In this document: positions 33,428 to 41,469 of the stretch, in pieces
How the letters are laid out: each line of letters opens with the position of its first letter
How positions within the stretch are numbered: the first letter of the stretch is position 1
DNA from: Bog-473 sp963711065
Lineage (GTDB): Bacteria; Actinomycetota; Acidimicrobiia; Acidimicrobiales; RAAP-2
Assembly: GCA_963711065.1 (NCBI GenBank)
Contig: CAVQCO010000002.1
Span: 124,001-188,000, forward strand
Direction of reading: 5' to 3'
DNA length: 64,000 nt
The notes under the pieces: model-generated
Seen by the model: the letters and a program-made list of their open reading frames with translations, nothing else
Database searches by the model: none
What the model was told of the DNA's origin: nothing
Made by a program: the position numbers and the translations under genes

Positions 33428-33724
33428 GAACGCGGCGCGCTGGGAGCGCCGTGCCGCCAGCCAGGCCTTGCGCAGCTTGCGGCGCTCCTCCTCGGAGGTG
33501 CCGCCCCAGACCCCGGACTCCTGGTTGGTCGCCAGTGCGAAGTCGAGGCACGGCTCGAGCGCCTCGCACGTCCGGCAGACACGCTTGGCCGCCTCGATCT
33601 GGTCGACGGCCGGCCCGGTCGTGCCGACGGGAAAGAAGAGGTCAGGTTCGGTGTTGCGGCAGGCGGCGGCTCGCCGCCAGTCGTCCGCGTCCCAATCGAC
33701 GGTCCGGTTCCACATGAGTGCCAT
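33425..33724 (-). CDS. whiB1: WhiB1-like Fe-S transcription factor
   Basis: A 99-residue WhiB protein with the four cluster cysteines Cys22, Cys50, Cys53 and Cys59, the beta-turn GVWGG at 71-75 and a basic C-terminus (RRKLRKAWLAARRSQR). WhiB1 binds a nitric-oxide-sensitive [4Fe-4S] cluster and contacts sigma-A. Identity as WhiB1 rather than another paralogue rests on the start, the Cys spacing, and the adjacent convergent pdtaS, the arrangement of Rv3219/Rv3220c. A perfect CRP-type site lies 23 nt upstream of ATG 33724; GGTGGAGG precedes the start. Confidence 0.92.
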   Translation of the reverse strand: MALMWNRTVDWDADDWRRAAACRNTEPDLFFPVGTTGPAVDQIEAAKRVCRTCEALEPCLDFALATNQESGVWGGTSEEERRKLRKAWLAARRSQRAAF

Positions 33725-33746
33725 CGGGATGAGCCTCCACCAGCAT

Positions 33747-33762
33747 TGTGATCCTTTTCACA
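33747..33762. promoter_or_regulatory. CRP/FNR-type operator TGTGA-N6-TCACA before whiB1
   Basis: TGTGATCCTTTTCACA matches the CRP consensus perfectly in both arms. M. tuberculosis CRP controls whiB1 through similar sites, which makes cAMP control of this gene likely. The site is 23-38 nt upstream of the start codon, closer than the activating site in M. tuberculosis, so repression or a short leader is possible. No crp gene is in the window. Confidence 0.75.
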
Positions 33763-33906
33763 TGATCGGACCCCACAGGTGTCCGTCCGTGAAAAGCGGG
33801 TTTACGACGAGAAGGGTATCGGCCCGCTCTGGGCCGGGCAAGGAGTTTTGGTGAAATTTCGGTGTCCGGCACGCAGCATTCGTGACACACCGGTGGCAGG
33901 CGGCCG

Positions 33907-34599
33907 GTGACGGCCGTCTTCGCACATAGGGGTTGCACAGAAGGCTTCGTGGAGAACACCCTGGATGCGTTCGCCGAGGCGAAGCGCCTGGGGGCCGACG
34001 GCGTCGAGCTGGACGTCCGCCTCACCGCGGACGGTGCGCTCGCCGTGCACCACGACGCCGAGATCCCGGGCCTCGGCGCCGTCGCCGCCCTGAGCGTGGC
34101 CGAGCTGCCCGCCCACGTGCCCCTGCTGGCCGACGTCCTGGCCGTGTGCGACGGGCTGGTGGTCAACGTCGAGATCAAGAATGCCCCCCAGGACCCGGGG
34201 TTCGACCCGGGCGAGGCCGTGGCGGCCCTGACCGCGGCGGCGATCGAGGAGGCCGGCTGGGGCGACCGGGTGATCGTGTCGTCGTTCCAGGCCACGACGT
34301 TGCGGGCCGTCCAGGCGGCGGACGGCCGCCTGGCGCTCGGTGCGCTCTGGGGCTTCGCCACCGATCCCGGGCCGGCGCTCGCCGACGCCGTCGGCGCCGG
34401 CTTCCGTGCCGTGCACCCCTTCGTGACCACGGCCACCCCGGAGCTGGTGGCCCGGGCGCACTCGGCCGGCCTCGCCGTCAACGTGTGGACGGTGAACGCG
34501 CCGGGGGACCTGCAGGCGATGGTCGAGCTCGGTGTCGACGCCGTGATCACCGACCGGGTGGTCGCCGCCCTCGCCGCCACGGGCGGCAACGGGACCTGA
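33907..34599 (+). CDS. Glycerophosphodiester phosphodiesterase (GDPD)
   Basis: A 230-residue TIM-barrel phosphodiesterase that hydrolyses glycerophosphodiesters to glycerol-3-phosphate and an alcohol. Seen: AHRGCTEGFVENT with the His7-Arg8 pair and Glu16-Asn17, GVELDVRLTADG, and AVHHDAEIPG, the metal and phosphate motifs of the family in order. No signal peptide, so a cytoplasmic role in phospholipid turnover. GTG 33907. Short for the family (usually 240-260), but all motifs are present. It stands alone and ends at a hairpin. Confidence 0.9.
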   Translation: MTAVFAHRGCTEGFVENTLDAFAEAKRLGADGVELDVRLTADGALAVHHDAEIPGLGAVAALSVAELPAHVPLLADVLAVCDGLVVNVEIKNAPQDPGFDPGEAVAALTAAAIEEAGWGDRVIVSSFQATTLRAVQAADGRLALGALWGFATDPGPALADAVGAGFRAVHPFVTTATPELVARAHSAGLAVNVWTVNAPGDLQAMVELGVDAVITDRVVAALAATGGNGT

Positions 34600-34610
34600 G
34601 AGCCGGAAAA

Positions 34611-34626
34611 GGCCCGTCACCGGGCC
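34611..34626 (+). terminator. Hairpin after the GDPD gene
   Basis: GGCCCG-TCAC-CGGGCC, a perfect 6-bp stem with a 4-nt loop, 12 nt after the stop and 42 nt before etfB. Preceded by GGAAAA rather than followed by a U-tract. Confidence 0.4.
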
Positions 34627-34667
34627 GAATGGCGTGCCACGGCCCGGGTCCACAAAGATGGTCGGCC

Positions 34668-35444
34668 ATGAACGTCGTCGTATGCGTGAAGCAGATCCCC
34701 GATCCGGCCGCCCCCGGGCAGTTGAATCCCGACACCAAGACCCTGGACCGCTCCGGCAAGCTCATCATGGACGACTCGGACAACTACGGCGTCGAGATGG
34801 CCCTCCAGCTCGCGTCGGGCGAGGGCGACGAGGTCACCTTGGTCTCCATGGCGCCCGGTGGCGAGACGTCGGGCCTGCGCACCGGTCTGGCCATGGGCGC
34901 CGCCAAGGCGATCCTGGTCAGTGACGACGCTCTGGCGGGCAGCGACGCGCTCGGGACCGCCAAGGTGCTCGCCTCCGCCATCGCACGAGCCAACCCCGAC
35001 CTCGTGGTGATGGCGACCGAGTCGACCGACGGGTACACCGGCACCCTGCCCGTGCAGGTCGCCGAGCTCATGGGGCTGCCGTCGGTCACCTTCGCCAAGG
35101 CGATCGCGGTCGACGGCGGCTCGGTCAAGGTGGAGCGCCAGACCGAGGCGGGCTACGACGAGGTGGTGTGCCCGATGCCGGCGGTGGTCACGGTGACCGC
35201 CGGCGTCGTCGAGCCCCGCTACCCCTCGTTCAAGGGGATCATGGCGGCCAAGTCGAAGCCGGTCGACAACCTGACGGTCGCCGACCTCGGTCTCGACGCG
35301 GCGCAGGTGGGCGCTGCGGGTGCCCGCCAGGAGATCACCGACGTCTCGGATGCAGAGGCGCGGTCGGCCGGGGAGATCGTGGTGGACGAGGGTGACGGTG
35401 CGCAGCGCGTCGTGACCTTCCTCGAGCAGCTGAAGGTGGTCTGA
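34668..35444 (+). CDS. etfB: Electron transfer flavoprotein beta subunit
   Basis: Small subunit of the heterodimeric ETF, which takes electrons from acyl-CoA dehydrogenases (one at 2453). 258 residues with the family start MNVVVCVKQIPDP, the AMP-binding region LSDDALAG.SDALGTAK-like (VSDDALAGSDALGTA), and a C-terminal recognition arm. ATG 34668. The etfA start follows the stop after 1 nt. Electron-transferring role; the partner oxidoreductase is not in this window. Confidence 0.95.
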   Translation: MNVVVCVKQIPDPAAPGQLNPDTKTLDRSGKLIMDDSDNYGVEMALQLASGEGDEVTLVSMAPGGETSGLRTGLAMGAAKAILVSDDALAGSDALGTAKVLASAIARANPDLVVMATESTDGYTGTLPVQVAELMGLPSVTFAKAIAVDGGSVKVERQTEAGYDEVVCPMPAVVTVTAGVVEPRYPSFKGIMAAKSKPVDNLTVADLGLDAAQVGAAGARQEITDVSDAEARSAGEIVVDEGDGAQRVVTFLEQLKVV

Positions 35445-35445
35445 G

Positions 35446-36417
35446 ATGGCGATCGACAAGGTGTGGGTGCTGGCCGAGGCGGGCGACAGCGGCCCGACGC
35501 CGGTCACGCTCGAGCTGCTGACCGAGGCCCGCTCGGTCGCCTCGACCGTCGAAGCGGTGGCCTGGGGGCCCGACGTGGCTGCGCTGGCCGGACCGCTCGG
35601 GGAGTACGGCGCGACGATGGTCCACGACATCGGGGACCTGGGCGGCGCGCTGCCGGGCGTGCCCGTGGCGGCCGCCATGGCGGCGCTGATCGAGGGCGGT
35701 GACGCGCCCGACGCGATCTTGATGCCCGCGACGTACGAGGGCCGCGACGTGGCCGGGCGTCTCTCGGCCAAGCTCGACCGCCCGGTCCTGACCAACGTGA
35801 CCGGCCTGGTCGACGGAGACGGAGGGCTGTCGAGCCAGCACCCCATCTTCGGCGGCAGTCAGATCGTCACGGCACGCTTCACCGGGCCCGGGCCGGCCAT
35901 CTTCGTCATCCGGGCCAAGTCGTTCGCGGCGGAGCCGTCGGGGGGCGCCGCCGCCTCGGTCGTGGCCGCCACCGTTCCCGACGTGGCCGCCACCAACACG
36001 GCCAAGCTCGTGGAGCGCCACGTGGAGGAGCGCAGCGGGCCCAAGCTCGACGAGGCGACCGTGGTCGTCTCGGGTGGCCGCGGGCTGGGCGAGGCCGCCA
36101 ACTACGCGCTGATTGAGGAGCTGGCCAAGCTGCTCCACGGCGCCGCCGGCGCGAGCCGCGCCATCGTCGACGCCGGTTGGGTGCCCTATTCCCACCAGGT
36201 CGGCCAGACGGGCAAGACGGTCAAGCCGACCGTCTACATCGCCTGCGGGATCTCCGGGGCGACCCAGCACCTGGTGGGGATGAAGGGCTCCAAGAACATC
36301 GTCGCCATCAACAAGGACGCCGAGGCCCCCATCTTCTCGGTGGCCGACCTGGGGATCGTGGGCGACGTGCACAAGGTTCTCCCGGCCCTCATCGAGGCGC
36401 TCAAGGCCAAGGGCTGA
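35446..36417 (+). CDS. etfA: Electron transfer flavoprotein alpha subunit
   Basis: FAD-binding large subunit of ETF. 323 residues; the C-terminal FAD domain shows VVSGGRGLG, the GWVPYSHQVGQTGKTVKP loop, and CGISGATQHLVGMKGS, which together bind the flavin; the N-terminal domain packs against EtfB. ATG 35446 is 1 nt after the etfB stop. A strong hairpin follows 6 nt after the stop. Confidence 0.95.
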   Translation: MAIDKVWVLAEAGDSGPTPVTLELLTEARSVASTVEAVAWGPDVAALAGPLGEYGATMVHDIGDLGGALPGVPVAAAMAALIEGGDAPDAILMPATYEGRDVAGRLSAKLDRPVLTNVTGLVDGDGGLSSQHPIFGGSQIVTARFTGPGPAIFVIRAKSFAAEPSGGAAASVVAATVPDVAATNTAKLVERHVEERSGPKLDEATVVVSGGRGLGEAANYALIEELAKLLHGAAGASRAIVDAGWVPYSHQVGQTGKTVKPTVYIACGISGATQHLVGMKGSKNIVAINKDAEAPIFSVADLGIVGDVHKVLPALIEALKAKG

Positions 36418-36423
36418 CACGGC

Positions 36424-36442
36424 GGCCGGCCCTCCGCCGGCC
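36424..36442 (+). terminator. Hairpin after etfA
   Basis: GGCCGGC-CCTCC-GCCGGCC, a perfect 7-bp stem 6 nt beyond the etfA stop. Followed by ACCCCGATTGGG, not a U-tract. Likely transcript end of etfBA. Confidence 0.5.
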
Positions 36443-36592
36443 ACCCCGATTGGGCAACCGGCGTCCGCACTGACAGAGTGTGAGACGTTGAGCCGGCTGT
36501 GCCGGGGCCACACCGTGCTCACGCCCGGCGCGCGTGCGCGTACGGGGCGTGCGACCGGCGGTACATTCGGCGCACCCGCCTGACCGCCGCCG

Positions 36593-38020
36593 ATGCTCTT
36601 TCCCACGATCGACTTCGCTCTCTTCTTCGCCGTCGCGTACACGGTGAACTGGCTGCTCAACCCCTACGCGCGCTGGTGGAAGCTCTCCATGATCGGGCTG
36701 AGCTACGTGTTCTACGGCTGGGTGGGCTGGTCCTACTGCCTGTTGTTGCTCGCCACGACGCTGGTCTCCTTCGGCGGCGGGGCCTGGGTCTCGGCCACGC
36801 GCAACGACCGGGGCCGGCGGCTCGCGATGGCGGTCACGGTCGCCGCCCTCCTCGGGATCCTCGGCTGGTTCAAGTACTACGGCTTCGTCTCGGTGAACGT
36901 GGACAACGTCACCCATGCCGTCGGGTTGGGCCGGGCGATCCCCTTGCTGCAGGTCGCGCTGCCCATCGCGATCTCGTTCTTCACCTTCATGGCCATCAGC
37001 TACGTCGTCGACGTCTACCGGCGCGAGCTCGAGCCGGCCAAGCCCCTCGACTTTGCGCTCTACCTCTCGTTCTTCCCGCACCTGCTGGCCGGCCCGATCG
37101 TGCGGGGCACCGAGCTGCTGCCCCAGATACGCCGCCGGCGCGACTCCGACGCGGTGGATTACTCCCGTGCCTTCTGGCTGATCCTGGCCGGCCTGTTCAA
37201 GAAGGTCGTCATCTCCTCGTACGTGGCCAGTGCGATCGTGGCGCCGGTCTTCACCTCCCCCTCGCAGCACTCCGCGCCGGAGGCCATCTTCGCGGCGTGG
37301 GGGTACGCGGTGCAGATCTACTGCGACTTCAGCGGCTACACCGACATCGCGATCGGCCTGGCCCTCCTGCTCGGCTTCCGGTTCCCCCAGAACTTCGACG
37401 CGCCGTACACGTCGCGCAACCTGCAGGACTTCTGGCGACGCTGGCACATGACGCTCTCGCGCTGGTTGCGCGACTACCTCTACATCCCGCTCGGGGGCAA
37501 CGCGGGCGGCCAGGCGCGGACGGTCTGCAACATCATGATCACCATGGTGCTGGGTGGCCTCTGGCACGGCGCCGCCTGGACGTTCGTCGCGTGGGGCGTG
37601 CTGCAGGGGGCCGGACAGAGCTTCGGGCACCTGCGGCGCACCAGTCGCGTCCGGCGGGGGCTGCCGGCGGTGGCGGACGGCCCCGTCCGGGTGTGGGTGC
37701 AGCGGTTCCTGACCTTCCAATTCGTGTGCCTGGGCTGGGTCTTCTTCAACGCCTCGGGCATGGCGCAGGCGTTCGCGGTGCTCGGTCGTGTCCTCAAGGG
37801 CTGGGGCCAGCCCTCGCCCCTCGTCACCCCGCTGCTGGTCGTCACCGTCCTGGGTACCATCGCCGCGCAGTACGTGCCGACGATCAGCGTGGGTCGCCTC
37901 CAGGCGGCGTTCTCCCGCCAGCGTGCCGCCGTGCAGGTCGGCCTGCTCAGCTTCGCCCTGCTCGGCATCACCGCGTTCGGTCCGGTCGGCGTCGCGCCCT
38001 TCATCTACTACCGCTTCTGA
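36593..38020 (+). CDS. MBOAT-family O-acyltransferase (AlgI-like)
   Basis: A 475-residue polytopic membrane acyltransferase of the AlgI/DltB kind, about ten segments. Seen: SFFPHLLAGPIVRGTELL, the conserved NFDAPYTSRNLQDFWRRWHMTLSRW block (FWRRWHMTLSRW) and the catalytic histidine in GGLWHGAAWTF. It transfers acyl groups to an extracytoplasmic polysaccharide or similar acceptor, with an SGNH partner often completing the transfer. Its stop TGA overlaps the ATG of exactly such an SGNH gene. Confidence 0.92.
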   Translation: MLFPTIDFALFFAVAYTVNWLLNPYARWWKLSMIGLSYVFYGWVGWSYCLLLLATTLVSFGGGAWVSATRNDRGRRLAMAVTVAALLGILGWFKYYGFVSVNVDNVTHAVGLGRAIPLLQVALPIAISFFTFMAISYVVDVYRRELEPAKPLDFALYLSFFPHLLAGPIVRGTELLPQIRRRRDSDAVDYSRAFWLILAGLFKKVVISSYVASAIVAPVFTSPSQHSAPEAIFAAWGYAVQIYCDFSGYTDIAIGLALLLGFRFPQNFDAPYTSRNLQDFWRRWHMTLSRWLRDYLYIPLGGNAGGQARTVCNIMITMVLGGLWHGAAWTFVAWGVLQGAGQSFGHLRRTSRVRRGLPAVADGPVRVWVQRFLTFQFVCLGWVFFNASGMAQAFAVLGRVLKGWGQPSPLVTPLLVVTVLGTIAAQYVPTISVGRLQAAFSRQRAAVQVGLLSFALLGITAFGPVGVAPFIYYRF

Positions 38021-39111
38021 TGACCGACGCCCGGACACCGCCCCACCACGTCGACTGGGAGTCACCCTCGGAGTGGCGGTCGCACCCGCACATCGAGCTG
38101 CCGGCCGCGCCCGACGGCCGCGTGCGCGCCCCGTGGACCCGGGTGCTCGCGCTCGGCGCGGCCGCCTTCGCACTCTGGTTCCTGCTCTTCGCGCCCACGC
38201 TCCAGCACAACGCCCAGGTGTCGCCGGTCGGGACGCGCCGCACGGTGAGCCTCGACCTGGTGGGCCCGGTGGCGGCGCTCAGCCGGGGCCTGCAGCTCTC
38301 GCACCTCGTGTCGGCCACCGGGCGCGAGAACCGCCTGCCCGGCGGCACCGTCGGCCTCACGACGTCGGGACCCCGGCCCTCGCCGCCGACGGGCGGATCA
38401 GGACATGGGCCGGCCCACGGCGGCTCCGGCCCGGCCACGCCGACGACCGTGCCACCCAACCCGAAGCTCCCCACCGCGGCCAACCCGCTGCGGGTGCTGA
38501 TCGTCGGCGACTCCATCGGGCTCGACATGGGTGGGCCGCTGCAGTCGGACCTGGCGGGCACCGGCATCGTCAACGCCGCGCTCGACGCCCGGGAGAGCAC
38601 CGGCCTGACCAGGCCCGACTACTTCAACTGGCCCGCGGAGCTCACGGCGGACCTCAAGGCGACGCAGCCGCAGGTCGTCGTCGTGATGATCGGGGCCAAC
38701 GACGCCCAGGACTTCCTCGGGCCGCCGGACGTGCCCTACACCTCGCCCCAGTGGAACACGCTCTACGCCCAGCGGGTTGCGCAGTTCATGCAGATCGCGG
38801 AGAGCGCGGGCGCGCTCGTGGTCTGGGTGGGCATGCCGCCCATGCAGAGCGCGGGCCTCAGCGCCCAGATGTCCGACGTCAACGCCGTCGTCCAGCAGCA
38901 GGCCGCACGAGCGAACCCGCCGGTGACCTACCTCACGACGGACAAGTCGCTCGGGACGGCCCAGGGGGGGTACACCGCGTTCGTGACGAACGCCGCCGGG
39001 CAGATCGTCAACGTCAGGGCGCCCGACGGCACCCACCTCACGACGGGCGGGGGGCAGGTCGCCGCCCAGCAGGTGATCGACGAGCTGCAGACGCTGGGCT
39101 ACCACATTTAG
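38020..39111 (+). CDS. Membrane-anchored SGNH hydrolase-like protein (DUF459 type)
   Basis: A 363-residue protein with a cytoplasmic N-terminus, one membrane anchor (~43-60), a Pro/Gly-rich linker (~112-150) and an SGNH domain: block I GDSIG at 163-167 with nucleophile Ser165, block III GANDAQD, and block V DGTHLT with the Asp-x-x-His pair. It is probably the acetyl/acyl-transferring partner of the MBOAT protein; the two genes overlap by one nucleotide (TGATG). Acts outside the membrane. The acceptor (peptidoglycan, polysaccharide or lipid) is unknown. Confidence 0.88.
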   Translation: MTDARTPPHHVDWESPSEWRSHPHIELPAAPDGRVRAPWTRVLALGAAAFALWFLLFAPTLQHNAQVSPVGTRRTVSLDLVGPVAALSRGLQLSHLVSATGRENRLPGGTVGLTTSGPRPSPPTGGSGHGPAHGGSGPATPTTVPPNPKLPTAANPLRVLIVGDSIGLDMGGPLQSDLAGTGIVNAALDARESTGLTRPDYFNWPAELTADLKATQPQVVVVMIGANDAQDFLGPPDVPYTSPQWNTLYAQRVAQFMQIAESAGALVVWVGMPPMQSAGLSAQMSDVNAVVQQQAARANPPVTYLTTDKSLGTAQGGYTAFVTNAAGQIVNVRAPDGTHLTTGGGQVAAQQVIDELQTLGYHI

Positions 39112-39138
39112 GGCCGACGGGCACCCGTCGCCCCGTCG

Positions 39139-40074
39139 CTACGTCGGTGGCGCGCCCTCGAGCTGGACGTCGGCGGACCGGGCCTTCGACGCGAGCGCCC
39201 CTGTCCCGGCCCGGCCCGGCCGGACGTAGGCGAGCCAGACGACGACGGCCGCCAGCACGACGATGCCGAGCGTCCAGGCCAGCGCGGTCGTGCCGACGCC
39301 GACGTACTTGAGGCCGGAGGCGAAGATCACGAAGGTGATGACCGGCCGCAGGAGTCGATCGGGCGCGCGGGAGGAGATGAGCGCGCCGAGCAGCACGGCG
39401 GGCACGCTGCCGACCACGATGGAGGTGGTCACGGCGAAGGAGACGTGCCCGAAGGCGAGCGCGCCGAGGGCGGCGGCGAGCGTGAGCGGGACGGCCTGGG
39501 TCAGGTCGGTGCCGACCAGCTGGTTGGCCCCGATGACCGGGTAGAGGAAGAGCAGGAGCACGATCATCAGGGAGCCCGAGCCGACCGAGGTCATCCCGAC
39601 GACGAAGCCACCGATCGCGCCGATGGCCACGGTCGGCAGCGGGTGGACGACGAGCTCGCCGATCAGCCCCTGCCGGCGGTGGCCCGAGCGCCGGTCGAGC
39701 CCGTAGCGCAGGACCATGGCCGCCGCGCCGAGCAGCAGGGCGGCGCCGAGGATGGTCTGCACGTTGCTCTCGGCCCCCTTCGAGTTGCCGAGGAGGTGGA
39801 GGGCGTAGGCGCCGAAGAGGGCGGCCGGCACGGAGCCGAGGACCATCCAGCCGACCAGCGAGTAATTGACCGTCTTCTTGGCCATGTGGACGGCGGCACC
39901 GACGGGCCGCATGAGCACCGCGGCCACCAGGTCGCTCGAGATCGCCGTGGAGGGCTTGATGCCGAAGAAGAGGATGAGCATCGGGGTCATCAGCGCGCCG
40001 CCGCCCGCCCCGGTCATCCCCACGAGGAAGCCCACGATGGCGCTCCCGAGGACGATGTAGGGATCAAGCGACAC
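39139..40074 (-). CDS. TauE/SafE-family sulfite/organosulfonate exporter-like permease
   Basis: A 311-residue membrane protein of about eight segments in two repeats (GFLVGMTGAGGGALMTPMLI and GFVVGMTSVGSGSLMIVLLL, the duplicated TauE signature). The family is linked to sulfite, sulfonate or other anion export, but many members have no known substrate. GTG 40074 start. The upstream 138 bp is the most AT-rich patch of the region and holds a TAATAT box. No sulfur-oxidation genes adjoin, so the substrate is open. Confidence 0.85.
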   Translation of the reverse strand: MSLDPYIVLGSAIVGFLVGMTGAGGGALMTPMLILFFGIKPSTAISSDLVAAVLMRPVGAAVHMAKKTVNYSLVGWMVLGSVPAALFGAYALHLLGNSKGAESNVQTILGAALLLGAAAMVLRYGLDRRSGHRRQGLIGELVVHPLPTVAIGAIGGFVVGMTSVGSGSLMIVLLLFLYPVIGANQLVGTDLTQAVPLTLAAALGALAFGHVSFAVTTSIVVGSVPAVLLGALISSRAPDRLLRPVITFVIFASGLKYVGVGTTALAWTLGIVVLAAVVVWLAYVRPGRAGTGALASKARSADVQLEGAPPT

Positions 40075-40130
40075 GGTCGCCCCCCCGCATGGCGCGGCGG
40101 CCCGGCTGGACTCGACTGGTCATCGTGGAT

Positions 40131-40140
40131 TCATATTACC
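40131..40140 (-). promoter_or_regulatory. AT-rich TAATAT -10 candidate for the TauE-like gene
   Basis: On the minus strand GGGTAATATGAATCC contains TAATAT (plus-strand ATATTA at 40132-40137) in an otherwise very GC-rich setting. It is about 60 nt upstream of GTG 40074. A matching -35 is not clear. Confidence 0.35.
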
Positions 40141-40212
40141 CATTGATTTGGTCGAGAATGAACGGATTTCCACCCGGAGCAGGGGAGCGGTGCGGGGGCG
40201 TTCCCGGGGCAG

Positions 40213-40923
40213 TCAGACCAGCGGCCAGGGATACGGCGGCCAGTCGCCGTCGTCGACCAGCTCGGGCAGCGCCCGCAGGCTGAGGAGCCAGGCGACCCGG
40301 TCGAGGGTGGCCGCCAGCTCGTCGGGCTCCAGGAGCTCGCAGAGCGCCGCCGGCGGGCCATCGTGGGCCAGCCGGGCGAGGTCCTCCTGCACGTCGGCCT
40401 CCAGCGGCGCCCCGCCGAAGTCCCAGATGACCGTGCGCAGCTTGTCGTGACGGTTGAAGCAGAGCCCGTTGTCGATGGCCCACAGCCGCTCTTCGGCCAG
40501 GAGGACGTGGCCGCTCTTGCGATCGGCGTTGTTGGCCACGACGTCGAACGCGCAGAGGCGCATCAGCGGGGCGTGCCACTTGGGCTCGTCGCGCAGCGTG
40601 AAGTAGTGCGAGGTGCCGTCCTCGTGGACGAAGCGCTGCACGGATCCCGCGCCGAAGGGCCCCTCGTGGCGGAGCACCGTCTCGGGGACCAGCCCCCAGC
40701 CGAGGTGCTCGGACAGCGCGTAGGCGGCGACCTCGCGGCGGAAGAGACCGCCAGGGAAGTCCCACAGGGGCCGCTCGCCCTTCGAGGGCTTGTAGACGGC
40801 GAGGAGCTCCTCTTCCCCGAGCCGGCAGGTGACGAGCAACGTCGCGTTCGAGCTCCCGGCGATCCGGCCGTGCACCTCCATCTCACCGTCGGTCAGGACG
40901 TGTGCGACTGTGGCGTCGGACAC
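40213..40923 (-). CDS. SCO1664-family protein (PI3/4-kinase-like fold)
   Basis: A 236-residue protein of the actinobacterial SCO1664 family, related to phosphatidylinositol 3/4-kinase folds. Seen: LLAVYKPSKGERPLWDFPGG (ATP-site lysine), FDVVANNADRKSGHVLL (catalytic-loop Asp-Asn like) and WAIDNGLCF (metal Asp). Substrate unknown. In actinobacteria it is linked with DUF3090 and a histidine phosphatase, as here: the three genes run in the same direction with 5- and 16-nt gaps. In many relatives mshC follows; it does not here. Confidence 0.88.
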   Translation of the reverse strand: MSDATVAHVLTDGEMEVHGRIAGSSNATLLVTCRLGEEELLAVYKPSKGERPLWDFPGGLFRREVAAYALSEHLGWGLVPETVLRHEGPFGAGSVQRFVHEDGTSHYFTLRDEPKWHAPLMRLCAFDVVANNADRKSGHVLLAEERLWAIDNGLCFNRHDKLRTVIWDFGGAPLEADVQEDLARLAHDGPPAALCELLEPDELAATLDRVAWLLSLRALPELVDDGDWPPYPWPLV

Positions 40924-40928
40924 CGTCG

Positions 40929-41453
40929 TCAGGTCACCGGTGGCCGGTGCCCGTTGGTGCGGGGACAGTTGTGCCCAGCGGGGTCCAGCGGCAGCGCGCA
41001 GAGCGGGCAGGGCGGGCGCCCCGCCTCCACCAGGCGCGTGGCGTGGATCGCGAAGGCCGCCGCCTGCTCACGTGAGAGGGCGACGCGCAGCACGTGCCCG
41101 CTGTCGGCCGCCTCGTCGTCCTCGTCCTCCTCGTCGTCGACGCCCAGCTCCTCGAGGACCACGATGATGCGGTCGAGCTCCTCGTCGTAGGAGACGCCGA
41201 TCGTCCCCACGACCCACTCGAACTCCTCGGTTCCGTAGAACTCCATGTCCTCGGGGAGGTGCCCCGGGCGGCCCAGCTCCTTGACGATGCGCCCGAGGTA
41301 GCCGGCCAACACCGCCACCTGCTGCTTCTCGACCTTGACCGTCGTCTCGGTCAGGCCCTGGCGGCAGTAGAAGAGAAAGAGGCGCTGCCCCACTTCGCCG
41401 ATGACGCCGACCGTGCAGTGGTCCGGCGCGTCGAAGTCGAAGTCGTCGTTCAT
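40929..41453 (-). CDS. DUF3090 family protein
   Basis: A 174-residue protein of unknown function conserved in actinobacteria next to SCO1664-type genes. It has an N-terminal beta-rich part (CTVGVIGEVGQRLFLFYCRQ), an acidic loop (DDEEDEDDEAADSG) near 115-128, and a C-terminal zinc-ribbon-like segment CPLCALPLDPAGHNCP. ATG 41453. Located between the histidine phosphatase and the SCO1664-like gene. Confidence 0.88.
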   Translation of the reverse strand: MNDDFDFDAPDHCTVGVIGEVGQRLFLFYCRQGLTETTVKVEKQQVAVLAGYLGRIVKELGRPGHLPEDMEFYGTEEFEWVVGTIGVSYDEELDRIIVVLEELGVDDEEDEDDEAADSGHVLRVALSREQAAAFAIHATRLVEAGRPPCPLCALPLDPAGHNCPRTNGHRPPVT

Positions 41454-41469
41454 GTGAGCCGTCCCGTCC

